From Sesamum alatum (Eukaryota; Streptophyta; Magnoliopsida; Lamiales; Pedaliaceae), in assembly GCA_034509735.1 (NCBI GenBank), contig JACGWO010000012.1, positions 6,880,367 through 6,944,366 of the forward strand: a DNA stretch of 64,000 nt, written 5' to 3'. Within the stretch, counting starts at the first letter, position 1. The number at the start of each line of letters is the position of its first letter. This document shows, piece by piece, positions 1 through 11,853 of this stretch. A program made the position numbers and the translations under genes. The notes beneath the pieces were generated by a model, which saw only the letters and a program-made list of their open reading frames with translations, was not told where the DNA came from and did no database searches.

Positions 1-2594
1 GTGAAGGCCAGACGTGCTGTTTCTAAGGTTTTCCAGATTCATAATGGCCAGGGCAATCTCCTGACGGAGCCCAGCCTTGTTATTCAGGAGTTCGTTGACT
101 ACTATACACGATTACTTGGTGGAGTGAGGCGAAATTCACCTATGCACCTTGACTACCTTATTCCTTATCTCAGACGCCGAATCCTGCCGGATGAGGCTAT
201 TGCCCTGGACACTCCTGTTACGGCAGCAGAGATCCGAGCAGCTATACATAGTATTGAGGACGACAAAGCCCCGGGTCCTGATAGTTACACGGAGGCCTTT
301 TTCAAGGCTGCATGGGATATTGTTGGGTCGGAATTCACTGCGGCCGCTTTTGAATTCTTCACTACTGGACAGCTGCTTAAGCAAATGAATGCCACCCTTC
401 TATCCCTCATACCGAAGGTGCATCTACCTCATGGTGTCTCGGACTTTCGGCCTATTGCTTGTTGTAATATTTTTTATAAAGTCATCACCAAGGTTATAGT
501 TGCTCGGTTTAAGCCCGTGCTGGCGCACCTAGTCGGCCTTAATCAGAATGCTTTTGTCCCAGGCCGCCGCATCAGTGAGAATGTTCTTTGGCCTAGGAGC
601 TCTTTGCCGGTTATAACCAAAAGTCCCTCCCGCCTCGCTGTGCTCTGAAGGTTGATCTGAGGAAAGCTTTTGATTCCGTCGAATGGGATTTTTGGACGCG
701 GCCTTGCAATTATTTGGCTTTCCTACTTGCTTTCGGGTGTGGATCCGCATTTGTATCTCATCGGTCAGTTATTCCATTAGTCTCAATGGAGGGGTGCACG
801 GGTTCTTTCACGGCGCACGGGGTTTGCGCCAAGGCGACCCTATGTCGCTGTACCTTTTTGTGCTAGTGATGGAGGTCTTGAGTCTACTCATTCGTGAGCG
901 TATTTCCCGCTCCAGCTCCTTTGCCTTCCACTGGCGATGCAAAGAGCTCGACCTTACCATGCTCTGTTTCGCCGATGACCTGCTCTTGTTCTGCAAAGCG
1001 AACGTGCCCCTCGGTCACTCTGTACAGGGACGTCTTGGAGGACTTTGGCCAGCTTTCAGGCCTCCGCGCCAACCCAGCTAAGAGCTACATCCTCCTTTCT
1101 AAAGCGGCTTTGCACATGGCCCCGGCGCTCCAATCAGTCTTGAGATATCATCTCGGCTGCTGCCCGTGCGTTATCTTGGCCTTCCGCTTGTCGCCTCTCG
1201 ACTTTCTATTGCTGACTGTCAACCGCTCGTCACCAAACTTGAGCAGCGTATCTCGGGCTGGGGTGTTTATCGTCTCTCCTTTGCTGTGCGGGTACAACTT
1301 ATTCGATCAGTTCTCTATTCCCTTAGAACTTATTGGTCATCGGCTTTTATTCTGCCAAAAGGGGTTATCCGAGCACTTGAGGGTCATATCGAAAGTTCCT
1401 TTGGCAAGGCACTTCGGGATCGGGCTACGCCAAAGTCTCTTGGGCGCAGGTGTGCCTTCCCCGGGCACGCGGTGGCCTCGGAATTCCCTGTTTACTTGCC
1501 ACTAACCGCGCCCTTATGTGTAGGCATCTTTGGGATGTCATTCGTAGGAACGCCTCTTCGGTGTGGGTGCAGTGGGTGCTGCACTACAGATTACGCAACA
1601 AATCAGTCTGGTTCCTATCGGCGAAGCACGGTCCTTGGTACTGGAAAAAACTCCTCAAACCCCCTCCAACCTTGCAGCCCCTGTTGCTCTTTCAGATTGG
1701 AGATGGTGCATCTTTTTGGCTGTGGTTTGATCCGTGGCACCCCCTCGGCCCGCTCATTGACCTTCTTCCAAATGGCTTGTTCTCACGGGTTTTCCTTCTG
1801 ACACAAAGCTGGCCGGCATTATACACCGGGGCTCCTGGAACTGGCCGCCCTCTCGCGCATTTGATCTGGCCGCAATCATGGCCAGCGCGCCCCAGCTTCG
1901 CCCAGGGCCCGATTTGCTTGGCTGAAACTCACCTACTGGCCGATTTACCGCTGCTGCTGCTCGCAATTTGTTCGCATCGGAGGCAGCTAAGGTAGCCTGG
2001 TATGCTCTTTTCCTTGGGCTGTTCAAGATCCCTCGTAACCAGTTCTTCCTTTGGCTTGCTATTCTTGCAAGCTATCCACGGCGGATAAAGCTTGGCTTGG
2101 CATCTCGCCCATTTGCCGTCTATGCGACTGTGACACGCTGGAGACCCGAGATCACCTTTTCTTCCAATGTATGTTCTCCCAGCGATGCCTTGCTATCCTC
2201 CGGCAGCGGGTTCATTTTCTGTGGCCTTCTACCAATTGGAACCACGACATTGCAATGTCTACGGCTGGGTGGCGAAGGAGGCATTATATCAAGGCCGCCT
2301 ACTGTGCTACTCTGGCTTCCTTGGTGTATCATCTTTGGATGGAACGTAATAACCGGCATTTTGGTGATACCCGTTTGGACCCCGACTCGATCGCGCTCCG
2401 CGTGAAAGAGCAAATCAGGCTATGGATTCTTAGTGAAAATCTCCTTATGAATCTGCAAACTTCTGTTTTATATCGCTTATGGCACATTGCTTGGACTTGA
2501 TTTGCTGTCTCGGGAGCCTGTCTCTGGACCCTCCCTGTTGTTGTATTTCTCTTTTTTGATATATGCAATTTACCTTTCCCCTAAAAAAAAAAAT
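1..2594 (+). pseudogene. L1-type LINE ORF2 (reverse transcriptase), 5' cut by window edge
   Basis: A non-LTR retrotransposon polyprotein, which in life nicks target DNA and reverse-transcribes its own RNA. The window opens between endonuclease and RT. RT blocks follow in order: a GPDSYTEAFFK-like block near 270-310, FRPIACCNIFYK near 445-480, FVPGRRISENVL near 553-590, GLRQGDP near 823-843, the catalytic FADD near 967-980, and RYLGLPLVASRL near 1167-1202. A C-terminal zf-RVT region ends with the CRLC...HLFFQC cysteine/histidine cluster near 2115-2170. The frame changes at least six times (about 590, 688, 1005, 1155, 1440 and 2085), so no functional protein can be made. A poly(A) run at 2583-2593 marks the 3' end. 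No target duplication can be checked because the 5' end lies outside. Confidence 0.93.
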
Positions 2595-2637
2595 TATAAT
2601 ATACACATACATATATATGTATGTGCACTCATTCAAT

Positions 2638-2742
2638 GCGCACACACATACACATACACAACCACACACACACACACACACAACACATACAACAACAACA
2701 CACACACATCACATACACACAGAATCACACACACGACACATG
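2638..2742. repeat. CA/ACA-rich microsatellite
   Basis: About 105 bases of imperfect CA, ACA and ATACAC repeats directly after the LINE poly(A). The ORFs that cross it are low-complexity Thr/His translations and not genes. Confidence 0.93.
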
Positions 2743-2956
2743 CTTAACATCAAACAAAACACTTACTCATACAAACACACGTTGATACACAAACACACAA
2801 ACAGAACCCGATCAAATTTTTTTTTAACAAACAAAAATGTCATTATTTTAGTATAGTGAAAATATTGAAACCCATTTTCCTTGATAGGCAAGTTTTGGAG
2901 GGTATTGAAAGAGACCCCCTTATAATTTGTGTTGTTCTCTGATAGGAAGAAAGGGC

Positions 2957-3108
2957 TTAGTGGTTTCATATGCACCAGTCTGATGAGATTTTCCCCTTTA
3001 GCTACTCAAGAATTTCATGCTTTGTTCCTATTTTAGTGGTTTCTTATGCACCAGTCTGATGGGATTTTCCCCTTTAGCTATTCAAGGATTTCATGCTTTG
3101 TTCATATT
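2957..3108. repeat. 76-bp tandem duplication
   Basis: Two adjacent copies, 2957-3032 and 3033-3108, both start TTAGTGGTTTC and differ at only a few bases. Each holds the segment GCACCAGTCTGATG. No gene is visible in or around it. Confidence 0.9.
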
Positions 3109-3980
3109 CTCTCTAAATTATTTTAAGTTCTTCACCTTACAGTGAGGTAGTAGTACATCCAAAAATAGGATTTATTCACCTGAGAAAGAACTTGTTTGTT
3201 ACTGTTCATTGGTTGCTTTGACGTGCATTTGGTTTTTGCTTTTACTTCTTAAGAATGTGGTATGACTAAACTCATTTGAAAACTCTTTAAGTACTTCCGT
3301 GCAGAGCATTTGATAAATCTTTAAGTGGATCAGATTATTGTCATGTTGTATGTTCTTTATTTTCTGTTAAATGAATGATTGAATGCAAAATTTAAATCTT
3401 GTTTGCACCCATAGTCAAGGTGTGTCATAGTGAGGGCTAAACGGGTTGGTTTGGACTTGATTGGGTGTGGGTATTACACTCAAGGGGCTACTTGCACATC
3501 CTCTTTCTTTGGTTAATTAGTGTTTCTTTCTACTTGCTCTTCTCTTGCAACAAAGTCTAGTGTTTCACACATGACTTCCGAGAACAAGAATAAGGCTTCT
3601 TCTAGTGCTCCACACGCGAGTTCCTCTTCCGATCCTCTTTCAATGTTGTTTTTTTTCAACTTTTGTTTAAATTAATCAAAGAAATCTTTAGCATCAGTTC
3701 GTTCTTGTCTTTTCTGGTGTTTTGTTGGTCTTTGTATTGCGTTCTTAACAATAATTTGGATGTAGGTAAAAATTTGGTTTAAAATGAATTGTTGCATGAG
3801 GTTTCTTATACTGGTCATTCATATATTTTAGTGTGACTATAGCCTTTCTTTTTTTCCTCCTGTGATATCTCTGTCCATGGAAGCAACATACTGCAATGAG
3901 ACCCTAAAAGATGGTCACAAGTGGTTCAATGTGGCGGTGGAAGGCAAGGGGCTGTTGATCGTGCCAGAGATGGCCCCACA
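3109..3980. other. AT-rich stretch with no recognised gene
   Basis: T-rich and intron-like in composition. A short ATG frame at 3570 (MTSENKNKASSSAPHASSSS) resembles the Ser/Asn-rich start of many transposon proteins, but it is too short and interrupted to assign. Confidence 0.5.
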
Positions 3981-3989
3981 TGACCTAAG

Positions 3990-4109
3990 TCTGACAAATT
4001 TTATCAATTCCATAACGAGTATGGGTATACCACGGAGGAATGTCGACATTTGAAAAGTAAAATTGAGCAACTCATCCAAAACGATTATCTGCAGGAATTT
4101 GTATGCTGA
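3990..4109 (+). pseudogene. Ty3/Gypsy gag fragment
   Basis: A 39-codon frame that reads DKFYQFHNEYGYTTEECRHL, followed by IEQLIQNDYLQEFVC and a stop. This is the conserved gag segment of plant Gypsy elements (x-FH-x-x-x-G-H/Y-T-T-E-E-C-x-x-L), with the usual histidine of GHTTEEC replaced by tyrosine. No protease, RT or integrase follows and no LTR was seen, so it is an isolated remnant or a piece carried by the neighbouring MULE. The overlapping 63-aa frame at 3862 is a shadow. Confidence 0.72.
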
Positions 4110-4624
4110 GAAAAGGTTCAAGGCACAAGTCCTTACCAGAAGAGGGACGTGCTTAAAGAGAAATCCCTTGAGGAGTCCAGCCCTGAGAGCCCCCTAAGGG
4201 TCTTCACTTGCTTTTACTTTTCCCTGCACTTATATCTAAAATGTCCATCATATTGAAAATAATTTTTTTTTGCTAATGGTTATAATTTCATAATTGCAAA
4301 CATGCTTTAAGGGAAAAATTATTGGTGTCCTCCGGCATGCCCAATTATGGTGAGTTCTCTTTTTTTTTCTAAAAAAAATTCTTTAAGTTTTGATTTTTGT
4401 TCGATTGTTGATGTTGTTCTTGGTGTTGTCTTGAAGTTGATATCGTTTTCGGTTATTTAGATTTTGAAGATTATGAGATATGCTTTATTTTAGTTGAAGT
4501 ACTGAGTTCTCATTTTTTTATGCTCTATTTTCATGGCCCCCTTCCTTTTCTTTGTTCCTATATGTAATGTGATCCCTTTCCCTTTTCCCCTAAAACTGAG
4601 TTATACCATTTTTGTTGGTTTGTT
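4110..4624. other. T-rich leader before the MULE gene
   Basis: Non-coding, T-rich and probably intronic. It ends in an AG just before the first recognisable transposase codons. I could not find a convincing inverted repeat matching the right flank near 8940-9090. Confidence 0.4.
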
Positions 4625-7600
4625 GAGGGTGATTATCTGTTAAATGAGGGTGATAAGGGAAAGAAAAATGTGACTGAGGAGGATCCTATGCAGAATAACG
4701 GGGATAAAAGGATGGGTGTGGTAATAGAAAAGGGTGGGAACGGTCCAAGAGCTGATTGGGTTGATTGGGATAGGTATAATGAAGATATGACAGAAAATGG
4801 TGAATGGGTTGCTGATTCAGAAGATAACTTATTTGATGGTGATGACCTTGTTGATTATGATAAGGATGATGAGTGCTTTGATAAGAATGTAGACAAGGAT
4901 GTAGAGTGGGTTGGTATGTTGCAAGATGATCTTGGAGATGAAATGAGGCTTGATAGTGATGACACTAATAAAGATGATAGTGCAGATGAACCTAATAGCA
5001 AAAAATGTAGTTATGATAAAAATGATGCTAGGGGGCTAGTTTTTTAGTACCGAAGACATGTTTGATCCCATATTTGCATTGGTAATGAAATTTAGTCAGA
5101 AGAAGGAATTCCGGGAGGTTGTCCATTCTCATGCCATAATGACAAGAAGAAATCTTGCAATAATAAAAAATGACAAAAGGAGGGTTTATGCAAGATGTAA
5201 AAACGACGGGTGTTCTTGGCATATTAATGCATTGAAGATAAGAGATGAATTCGACTTTCAGATCTGGGAGTACAATCATGTTCATAGTTGTGGGGGTCAG
5301 TTTCAATGTGAAAACTGTGAGGGTAAATTGGCTATTACAAAGGTATGTGGAGGCATTTAGATCATATCCCAACAGAAGTGTGAAAGGATTCAGACACGAT
5401 ATCAGTTGAGATGGAATGTGTCTAGGGAGCCGGCGTACAAGACAAAAAGGAGATGTTTGAAAGAAATACAAGGGGATGGTACTGAGCAGTATGCAAGAAT
5501 GTGGGACTATGCTGTTGCTTTGAGAAATAATAATCCAGGATCAACAATAATCATGAACTTAGAAGATGCTGATGCAAATGGTAAGAAAAGATTTAAAAGG
5601 TTTTATGTGTGCATTGAAGCTGTACAGAAAGGGTTCTTGGGTGGGTGCAGGCCATTCATAGGTGTCGATGGCTGCCATTTAAAGGGTCCTCATGGGGGTG
5701 TTCTACTCAAGTCAGTTGGTGTGGACCCAAATGATAACCAATTCCCACTTGCATATGCAGTAGTTATGAGTGAAAACAAAGACAATTAGAAATGGTTTTT
5801 TAACAATAATAAAAGAAGATTTGAATATGGTAAGGGATGATGCCTACACATTCATTTCAAACAAACAAAAAGGCCTCCTACCAACATTTGAAAAGGTTCT
5901 TCCAGGTGTAAACAACATATTTTGCGTGAGACATCTTCATGGCAACATGAAGACTGCAAGTTTCAGGGGACTGCGATATAAGAAGGCTTTATGGTATGCA
6001 ACAAAGACTACAACAGTAAGCCAATTTAGAAAAGCATTGCAGGACATAGCTGACTTAGATGTGAGATGCCTTGAGTGGTTGCAAGACAAACCAGCCTCAC
6101 AGTGGTCAAAAAAGTCATTTCAGTACCTATCCAAAGTGTGGCATTTTGCTAAACAACTTGTGTGAATCATTTAACAGTTGTATTCTTGAAGCAAGGGAGA
6201 AGCCTATATTGACAATGTTGGAATGGATCCGAGAGTATATAATGACAAGAATGCAACAACTAAGGAACAGGCCTGAGAGACTTTGGGAAGGCAAAAATTT
6301 GTGCCCAAAAATGTAAAGGATTATTGACAAAAATATGTATAAAGCAGTTGATCGTATTCCAATGAAGTTTGACGACAGACATTATGAGATACAATGTTTT
6401 GATGGTGCAAGATACACAGTTGACTTGCAGGAAAAGACTTGTTCATGTACATCATGGGATTTAACAGGGATCTCATGCAACCATGCAATGAGTGCAATAT
6501 ATGCACAAGTGTTGGATCTAAAGACTTTGTACATGAGTGTTATCATGTTGACACTTTCTGCAAGTTATATGCACCAGCATTCATGCCACTCAATGGACTA
6601 CAAATATGGAAAAAAAAAACTGTGTACAAATATGTGCCTCCAAATTTTGGGAGGAAAAAGGGGAGGACTGCAAGGGCACGGAGATTGGAACCTGATGATG
6701 TTAAAAGGGGCAAGAAACCTGCAGAAGAAAGACAGAGAATGCCAAGGAAAAGAAGAAAGATGACATGCAAATTCTGTCATGAAGAAGGACAAAATACAAA
6801 AGGTTGTAAGTGGAAGAAATTTGCTGATGAATTCCCTTCGGATAATGAGTTTGGATAGGCTGTAAGTACTGAACAACATGTGACAACACTTGTACCACAA
6901 GATGAGGTGGTTATGAATGAAGATTGCCCCGTATTAAGCCAAATTGAAGAAGTTAGTCAACCTGATGTTGATGTTTCTGTAAGTTTTAAATATTTTCAGT
7001 TGTTAGCAGTTAACTTAAGATTATAATTTTTATTTTCATACAGATGAGGAAGAAACCAGTAACAAGAGCAATCTTTAATGATGAGGAGGAACTCTCTATA
7101 CCCGTTCAGGTTTTTCATTGTGGCAATTTTTGCTATTCTATTTTTTATTGTAATTGTCAGTAACATAGTTTTTTCATGTTTCAGCCACAAAATCAAGATC
7201 CTATACCTCAATAGGTTCTAACTTCGACTGTAAATGAAAGAATTCATCATCAAGTTAGTTTTATCTTGTTACTATTTTTGTCTTTACATATTAAATTTCA
7301 TACACTAAGTAGCAGCATTAAATTTTGTTTTAAGGAAACAGGACCACAAACAAGGCAGTATTATGATTCTAATCCACCACCACCAAGTTTCATGCATTCA
7401 AGGGTGAATATTAGGGCACCACCACCTATGGCTGGACACCCCTCCTGCTTTTGTTTCTAGCCCCACAACAGGTAAACAACTTATATCTTGTTGTTATTAT
7501 TCAGTTTTGTTTCTAATTAAAAAAATATCTACAATTTGACAGGTGTTGTACCATATCAACCGGCAGAAATCATCATGAAGGATGGTAAAAAATATGTCAC

Positions 7601-7720
7601 TTGATCAAACTTGGGTACCGTAATGACATTTCAAAATGCACAATCTAAGGATAAGGGAAAGAGAAAGATGTTGCCAAAGAAAGAGATGGTTTTTGTATAG
7701 CTTTTTGGTGGTATAGTTTG
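4625..7720 (+). pseudogene. Mutator-like (MULE) transposase, mudrA type, broken
   Basis: A DDE transposase gene that in life cuts and pastes its element. The parts run in order. First comes an Asp/Glu-rich linker (4625-5047). Next is a DNA-binding zinc domain (5058-5350; CKNDGCSWH and HSCGGQF). The DDE core follows, with GVDGCHLKG (about 5660-5690) and NNLCESFN (about 6157-6180). Then come a SWIM zinc finger with spacing C-S-C...SCNHA (about 6448-6485) and a zinc knuckle CKFCHEEGQNTKGCKW (about 6764-6812). After that are small exons split by introns at about 6979-7043, 7110-7184, 7254-7334 and 7472-7542, one with a PPPPSF run. Defects include frameshifts near 5046, 5410, 6100, 6310 and 6510, a TAG at 5787-5789 where Trp is expected, and an Asn (5860-5862) at the expected second catalytic Asp. 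A GT-rich 3' UTR-like tail follows. Confidence 0.92.
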
Positions 7721-8167
7721 GGGTATTTTTTGCTGTGTTAGGTGTTGCACATTGTGTATTGATGTGTTTAGGTGTTGCACAAACTTCACAAACCTTGTGG
7801 CTTTTTGTATGTGTTTAGATGCTGCACATTGTGCATTTGCAGCAGGCCTACATGTTTTGGCAGTATTCTTTGACAGGTGCGCAAATTGTATATTTGCAGC
7901 CCTCTGTTGTGGCTAATATTGTGTATTTACAACCCATCTCTATAAAACCGAATTGTGCTTTACAATGCGGATATTTTGTCAATTATGTTTTGTCAATTTG
8001 CCACTGCTTTTGCTTCATTTTTAAAAAGATTGCACCAATTTTGTCACGTTATGTTTTGGATGGAAATGCATACATGAAGTTAGAAAGATTTAGCCGAAAA
8101 GTGCATACTTAAAAACAAGGAAATGCATACATTAAACAAGTCCTAATCAAGACATGAACAAAAAAAA
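7721..8167. other. Downstream region of the MULE transposase
   Basis: It holds several decayed copies of a GTGTTGCACATTGTG-like phrase (about 7740, 7770, 7820), consistent with a transposase 3' UTR. No separate gene is supported; the 97-aa frame here is random. Confidence 0.45.
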
Positions 8168-8176
8168 AAATAACAA

Positions 8177-8459
8177 AGGATAATTACATTTACACCCCCT
8201 AACCTATGGTCTGTTTACACAAGCCACCCCTGCCTTTTGAATAATTACACATACACCCACTAGAAATGTAAGCATCATTTTACATAAACCACCCCTATTT
8301 TTTTATAAAATTACACTTACACCCGTTAAAAGTATCGACATTATTACACAAACTACCCCTATGCTTTGGCTATCAAGGGTGGTTTTTGTAATTATGCAAA
8401 GGGCAGGAGTGGTTTCTGTAAATAGACTACAGGCCAGGGGGTGTAAACATAATTATCCC
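8177..8459. mobile_element. MULE-type MITE with perfect 9-bp target duplication
   Basis: A 283-bp non-coding foldback element. The left end (AGGATAATTACATTTACACC) and the reverse complement of the right end (GGGATAATTATGTTTACACC) form long terminal inverted repeats. Direct copies of AAATAACAA flank it at 8168-8176 and 8460-8468, the 9-bp duplication made by Mutator-superfamily transposases. It lies in the gap between the MULE transposase and the convergent GRF ORF. Confidence 0.9.
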
Positions 8460-8507
8460 AAATAACAATCCAAGAAATAATAAAAAATAGGAACATTCTT
8501 TTTTTCT

Positions 8508-8948
8508 TCATCTTAAACATGTTAATTTTTTCATATTTTTATTCAAGGCTTTTTCTTTTGGTTTTACTTCATCCTCTAATTGATTCATCTTGCACTCTAA
8601 ACCAGGAATCACAATCTTGGCACTTTCGCACATAGGGCCATCTTCCCACTCAAAAAAGTTGCATCCTTTATGTGTCATCGAGTTCACACAGGTGTTGAAT
8701 CTTCTTCCGGAATTTTGGTTTGTCCACGGAATCCTCATACGAGCTTGTATCCCATAATAGCAAAAACATCTTGCATGTGTGGATGAGGATGAAGAGGATG
8801 ATGACACTTTCAAGCAACCAAAAATGTTGTAATAGAGAAGGAAGTGGGGAGAAATGGAGAGGAGAGATAAGGAGAGAAGAAAATGAAGAAATGGAAGAGA
8901 AAAAGGGGGAAATGAAATTGTGGTGATGGGAGCCCTAACATAAGCCAA
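8508..8948 (-). CDS. GRF-type zinc finger protein, probably element-borne
   Basis: A 146-aa open frame. Residues from about 60 read CFCYYGIQARMRIPWTNQ, then SGRRFNTC, GCNFFEWEDGPMC and a Lys/Glu-rich C-terminus. These fit the GRF zinc finger (C-x-C, GRRF-x-x-C, GC-x-FF-x-W-x-D), a small nucleic-acid-binding fold found in plant transposon-linked proteins and some DNA repair enzymes. A Ser run precedes it; the first 45 residues are hydrophobic and may be upstream of the true start, since no ATG lies closer to the Ser run. It converges on the MULE transposase, the arrangement of mudrA and mudrB in maize MuDR. The domain call is firm; a role in transposition is inference. Confidence 0.7.
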   Translation of the reverse strand: MAYVRAPITTISFPPFSLPFLHFLLSLSLLSISPHFLLYYNIFGCLKVSSSSSSSSTHARCFCYYGIQARMRIPWTNQNSGRRFNTCVNSMTHKGCNFFEWEDGPMCESAKIVIPGLECKMNQLEDEVKPKEKALNKNMKKLTCLR

Positions 8949-9097
8949 TTTTCACTCTATTTTTCCTGCATCATGTGACTTTTTCCTCCAAAAATGGGGG
9001 GTTAACGGCAAATAACGGCGTGTAACAGTCATGTGCATTGCCCATGATTTTTTGGGACGAAAAAAGCTTATTTTTGTGTTTAATGGTACCAAAAGGT

Positions 9098-11350
9098 GTT
9101 AGAATAGGTGACCGTGAAGCCAATTGATTGGTTCTTTATAAATTATTCTAGATGATCTTTTTCGATAATATGTTAATTTAAAAAATGTTCTTTGACCATC
9201 TTCATCATATGCTTTAAACATTATATTTATGTGTGCATTTGGTTGAAGCCCTTAGATCAATTATACTATGGGGTTGGCTCGAACATATGATGGCGATCAT
9301 GAAACCAAACTCTATGGTTTGATCTAAAATATTCTAAGTTGATGAATCGGTTGAGACAGGGCATCGACCATTCTTTAAAGACTTGCACTAAGTGGTGCGT
9401 TCATATGATGAATGGCGAGTTTCATAGACAGAGACGTATGACGTCTACGCACTTTAGTGGGTGCTTGATAAAGAGTTATCAAGTTCACTGAATTGACTCG
9501 CTGGAGTTGTCATATGGAAGCCCTATATGCCATGATCGGTATGACTAGAACTCCTAGGGTACGATAGTGCACTAACTAGTCCTTAGACTTGAGGTTCCAC
9601 AGTAACCTTGTGCATAGGACGACTATGTCTTGATCATGTCCAATTTGGTCTCAGGTTTCATCCTGGATCACTATACGGTCATGTTTTGGACATAGTTGAA
9701 GCATGCATGGAGGTTGGTGAGTTCCAAGATAGGATCTGCTACTTATCATGAGATGATAACGAACCTCTTATGTTCTCTACAGTATGCATTCCTCGAAGCC
9801 CATGGATGTTGATCAAATAGGAGAAATAATTTTTCCTATATTGATAAATTGGAAGCATAACTTGAAGAGTTCATACATAAACATCAAAATCGATAAATAG
9901 GAACCGGTAACTAATTCCATGCCTAGACTTTGATCGGGAGGTTAGTAGCGGAGGGACCGTATCTGCATGGTACGCGTGGCTCACAGGTTCACGCAATAAT
10001 TCACCTATTCTTTAGTGCCATGGACCATTGTTAGATGGCCACCCATGGTGACGAGTATCCTCCAATTAAAGAGTTAATTGAGAGTGATTAATTATGATAA
10101 GATCTAATTAATCTAATGCAAGTAAGTTGCTAATTAAATTGTATATGTGATACAAGCCCAAGTCTAGCTGAGTAGGGAACCTAAAGGTTCACACACAAAT
10201 CCATGATGGAATTATTGGAATTAATTATGGAGAATGAATCAATTACTTTAAGGAGTTAAATTAATTGATTGAAATGATTTATGAAATCAATTCATGGGAA
10301 TATTAAATAATATGATTATTTAATTTAGAGTCTAAATTCACAAGCATTAATTTGATTAAGTAAGACTTGTGATAGATTAATTGAGATTAATCTATTTGGG
10401 CTTGAAAATTAATTAATTAGATTAATTGATTTGGGCTTATATTTAATGAAAGAATTAAATATCATGGGCTAATAATTGAACTCAATTAGTTGAAAATTAA
10501 TTAAAATTGGACTTAGTCCAATTGAGAATTAAGATAAAGCCCAAGACCTTAGCCCAAGACCACAAGACAAGATTCATTGATCATAGACATGACTTGTTTT
10601 CATCTTTAGATGAAGAAGAAAATATGAGTCATGCTAAAGTTTGTCTATAAAGAAGAAAAGTGTAAAAGGAGAAAAGATCAGTCATGCTAGAACTTGTCTA
10701 TGAAGAACACAAGTTTTATCTAAGAGCAAGACAAAAGGGCTTGTCTACATTCATTGTATCTAGTGCAAAGAAATGCCTATAAAAAGGGGTAGAAGGCAAG
10801 AGATTCATATATCATTTTACATATAAAGATAGAAAAACTGTTGCTTTCCTTTTGCTCTCTAGCTCTTAGACTGTCTCCTTCAAAGCTAGAACGTCTAGCT
10901 TTCACTTTAACCTTGGTCTTATATTCATTTCTCATCTCCAAAAGAGAAGAATTCCCTTGATTTCTCCATTGATCAATAGTTGATCTACTTTAATCTTCCA
11001 ATACCTACTAGCATAGGTTTGAGGGTGATTCCATCATAGGTGGTGTGGACTAGCTTTAGAGGGAAGACACTTGTGTTCCTACCATGAACAACAATAAAAA
11101 ATGGTTCCATTTTGACGTTCCACCGTTATTAAGGTAAGGCCGTTCTTGAGAAAGTTCAAGTAATCAACATCAATTGGAGAGCAACAAAGGTTGGTTTCTC
11201 TTAACCATTCTATTGACATTCTTTTTGCATGAGATCCACATCGTAATAACAACGAGACAGGCGATTTAATCGCTAACTATAATATTGTTTTGTAATTAAA
11301 ATCTTAATTTTCGTTGCGTTTAACTTCTCAGGGCTTATACGAAGCTAACA
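9098..11350 (+). mobile_element. Solo LTR, 2.25 kb
   Basis: It begins TGTTAG (9098) and ends CTAACA (11345-11350), the TG..CA inverted termini of an LTR. Flanks are AAAGG (9093-9097) and AAAGC (11351-11355), a 5-bp target duplication with one mismatch. Inside are a promoter-like TATAAAA at 10778 and an AATAAA at 11093, in the right order and spacing for U3-R-U5 on the plus strand. No coding frame is present. It is presumably what remains after recombination between two LTRs. The parent family was not identified. Confidence 0.82.
10778..10784 (+). promoter_or_regulatory. TATA box of the solo LTR
   Basis: TATAAAA inside CCTATAAAAAGGGG, about 310 bases before the AATAAA at 11093. This sets the LTR orientation as plus. 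Confidence 0.6.
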
Positions 11351-11478
11351 AAAGCAACAACAACAAGAATTGTGGTACCAAAACCGACAACGGCCTTTTT
11401 TAACGGGACCAAGAGCCCGGACAGTCAAGAGTCCCTCCTACTTCGGGAATTTTTCTTATAAATACCAACCCCCTTGGT

Positions 11479-11845
11479 TGTAGTAATGCTAAAATTGAAC
11501 TGAAGAATATCTATTTTGAAGAATTAGGAGTTGAAAATTTCTGGAATTGCAGAAATGAATGTACTATCTTCGTCTATAAGTGAGAGACCATTAAATAGGC
11601 GAATTAATTGAAGTCAACTAACCTAACAACATAACTAACAATTAACTGCTCTAACTATCTGTACAACAAACTAAATTAACCCTAAAACGTGCTTCACTGA
11701 TAGAAGCGCTTTTCAAGCTAATACAACTTTAGTTACAAATAGGCAAGTACATAGTGCGACCTTTAAGGTCGTACTACTCCAGTAAAAACGCATTTTACTG
11801 AATGCGATTCTTCCATACTTGTGAAGTCAACAACAATTCTCAACA
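11479..11845 (-). mobile_element. Copia 3' LTR (minus strand)
   Basis: On the minus strand the Copia pol stop is followed by a purine-rich tract GAGGGGAGGC and then TGTTGAGAATTG, the usual polypurine tract and LTR start. On the plus strand this LTR ends TCAACA at 11845. The other end is placed at TGTAG (11479), giving about 367 bp. The right boundary is well supported; the left one is a best guess because the matching 5' LTR is missing. Confidence 0.65.
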
Positions 11846-11853
11846 GCCTCCCC

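Noticed and set aside
2487..2856. Thr/His-rich ORFs over the CA repeat
   Set aside because: Low-complexity microsatellite translation.
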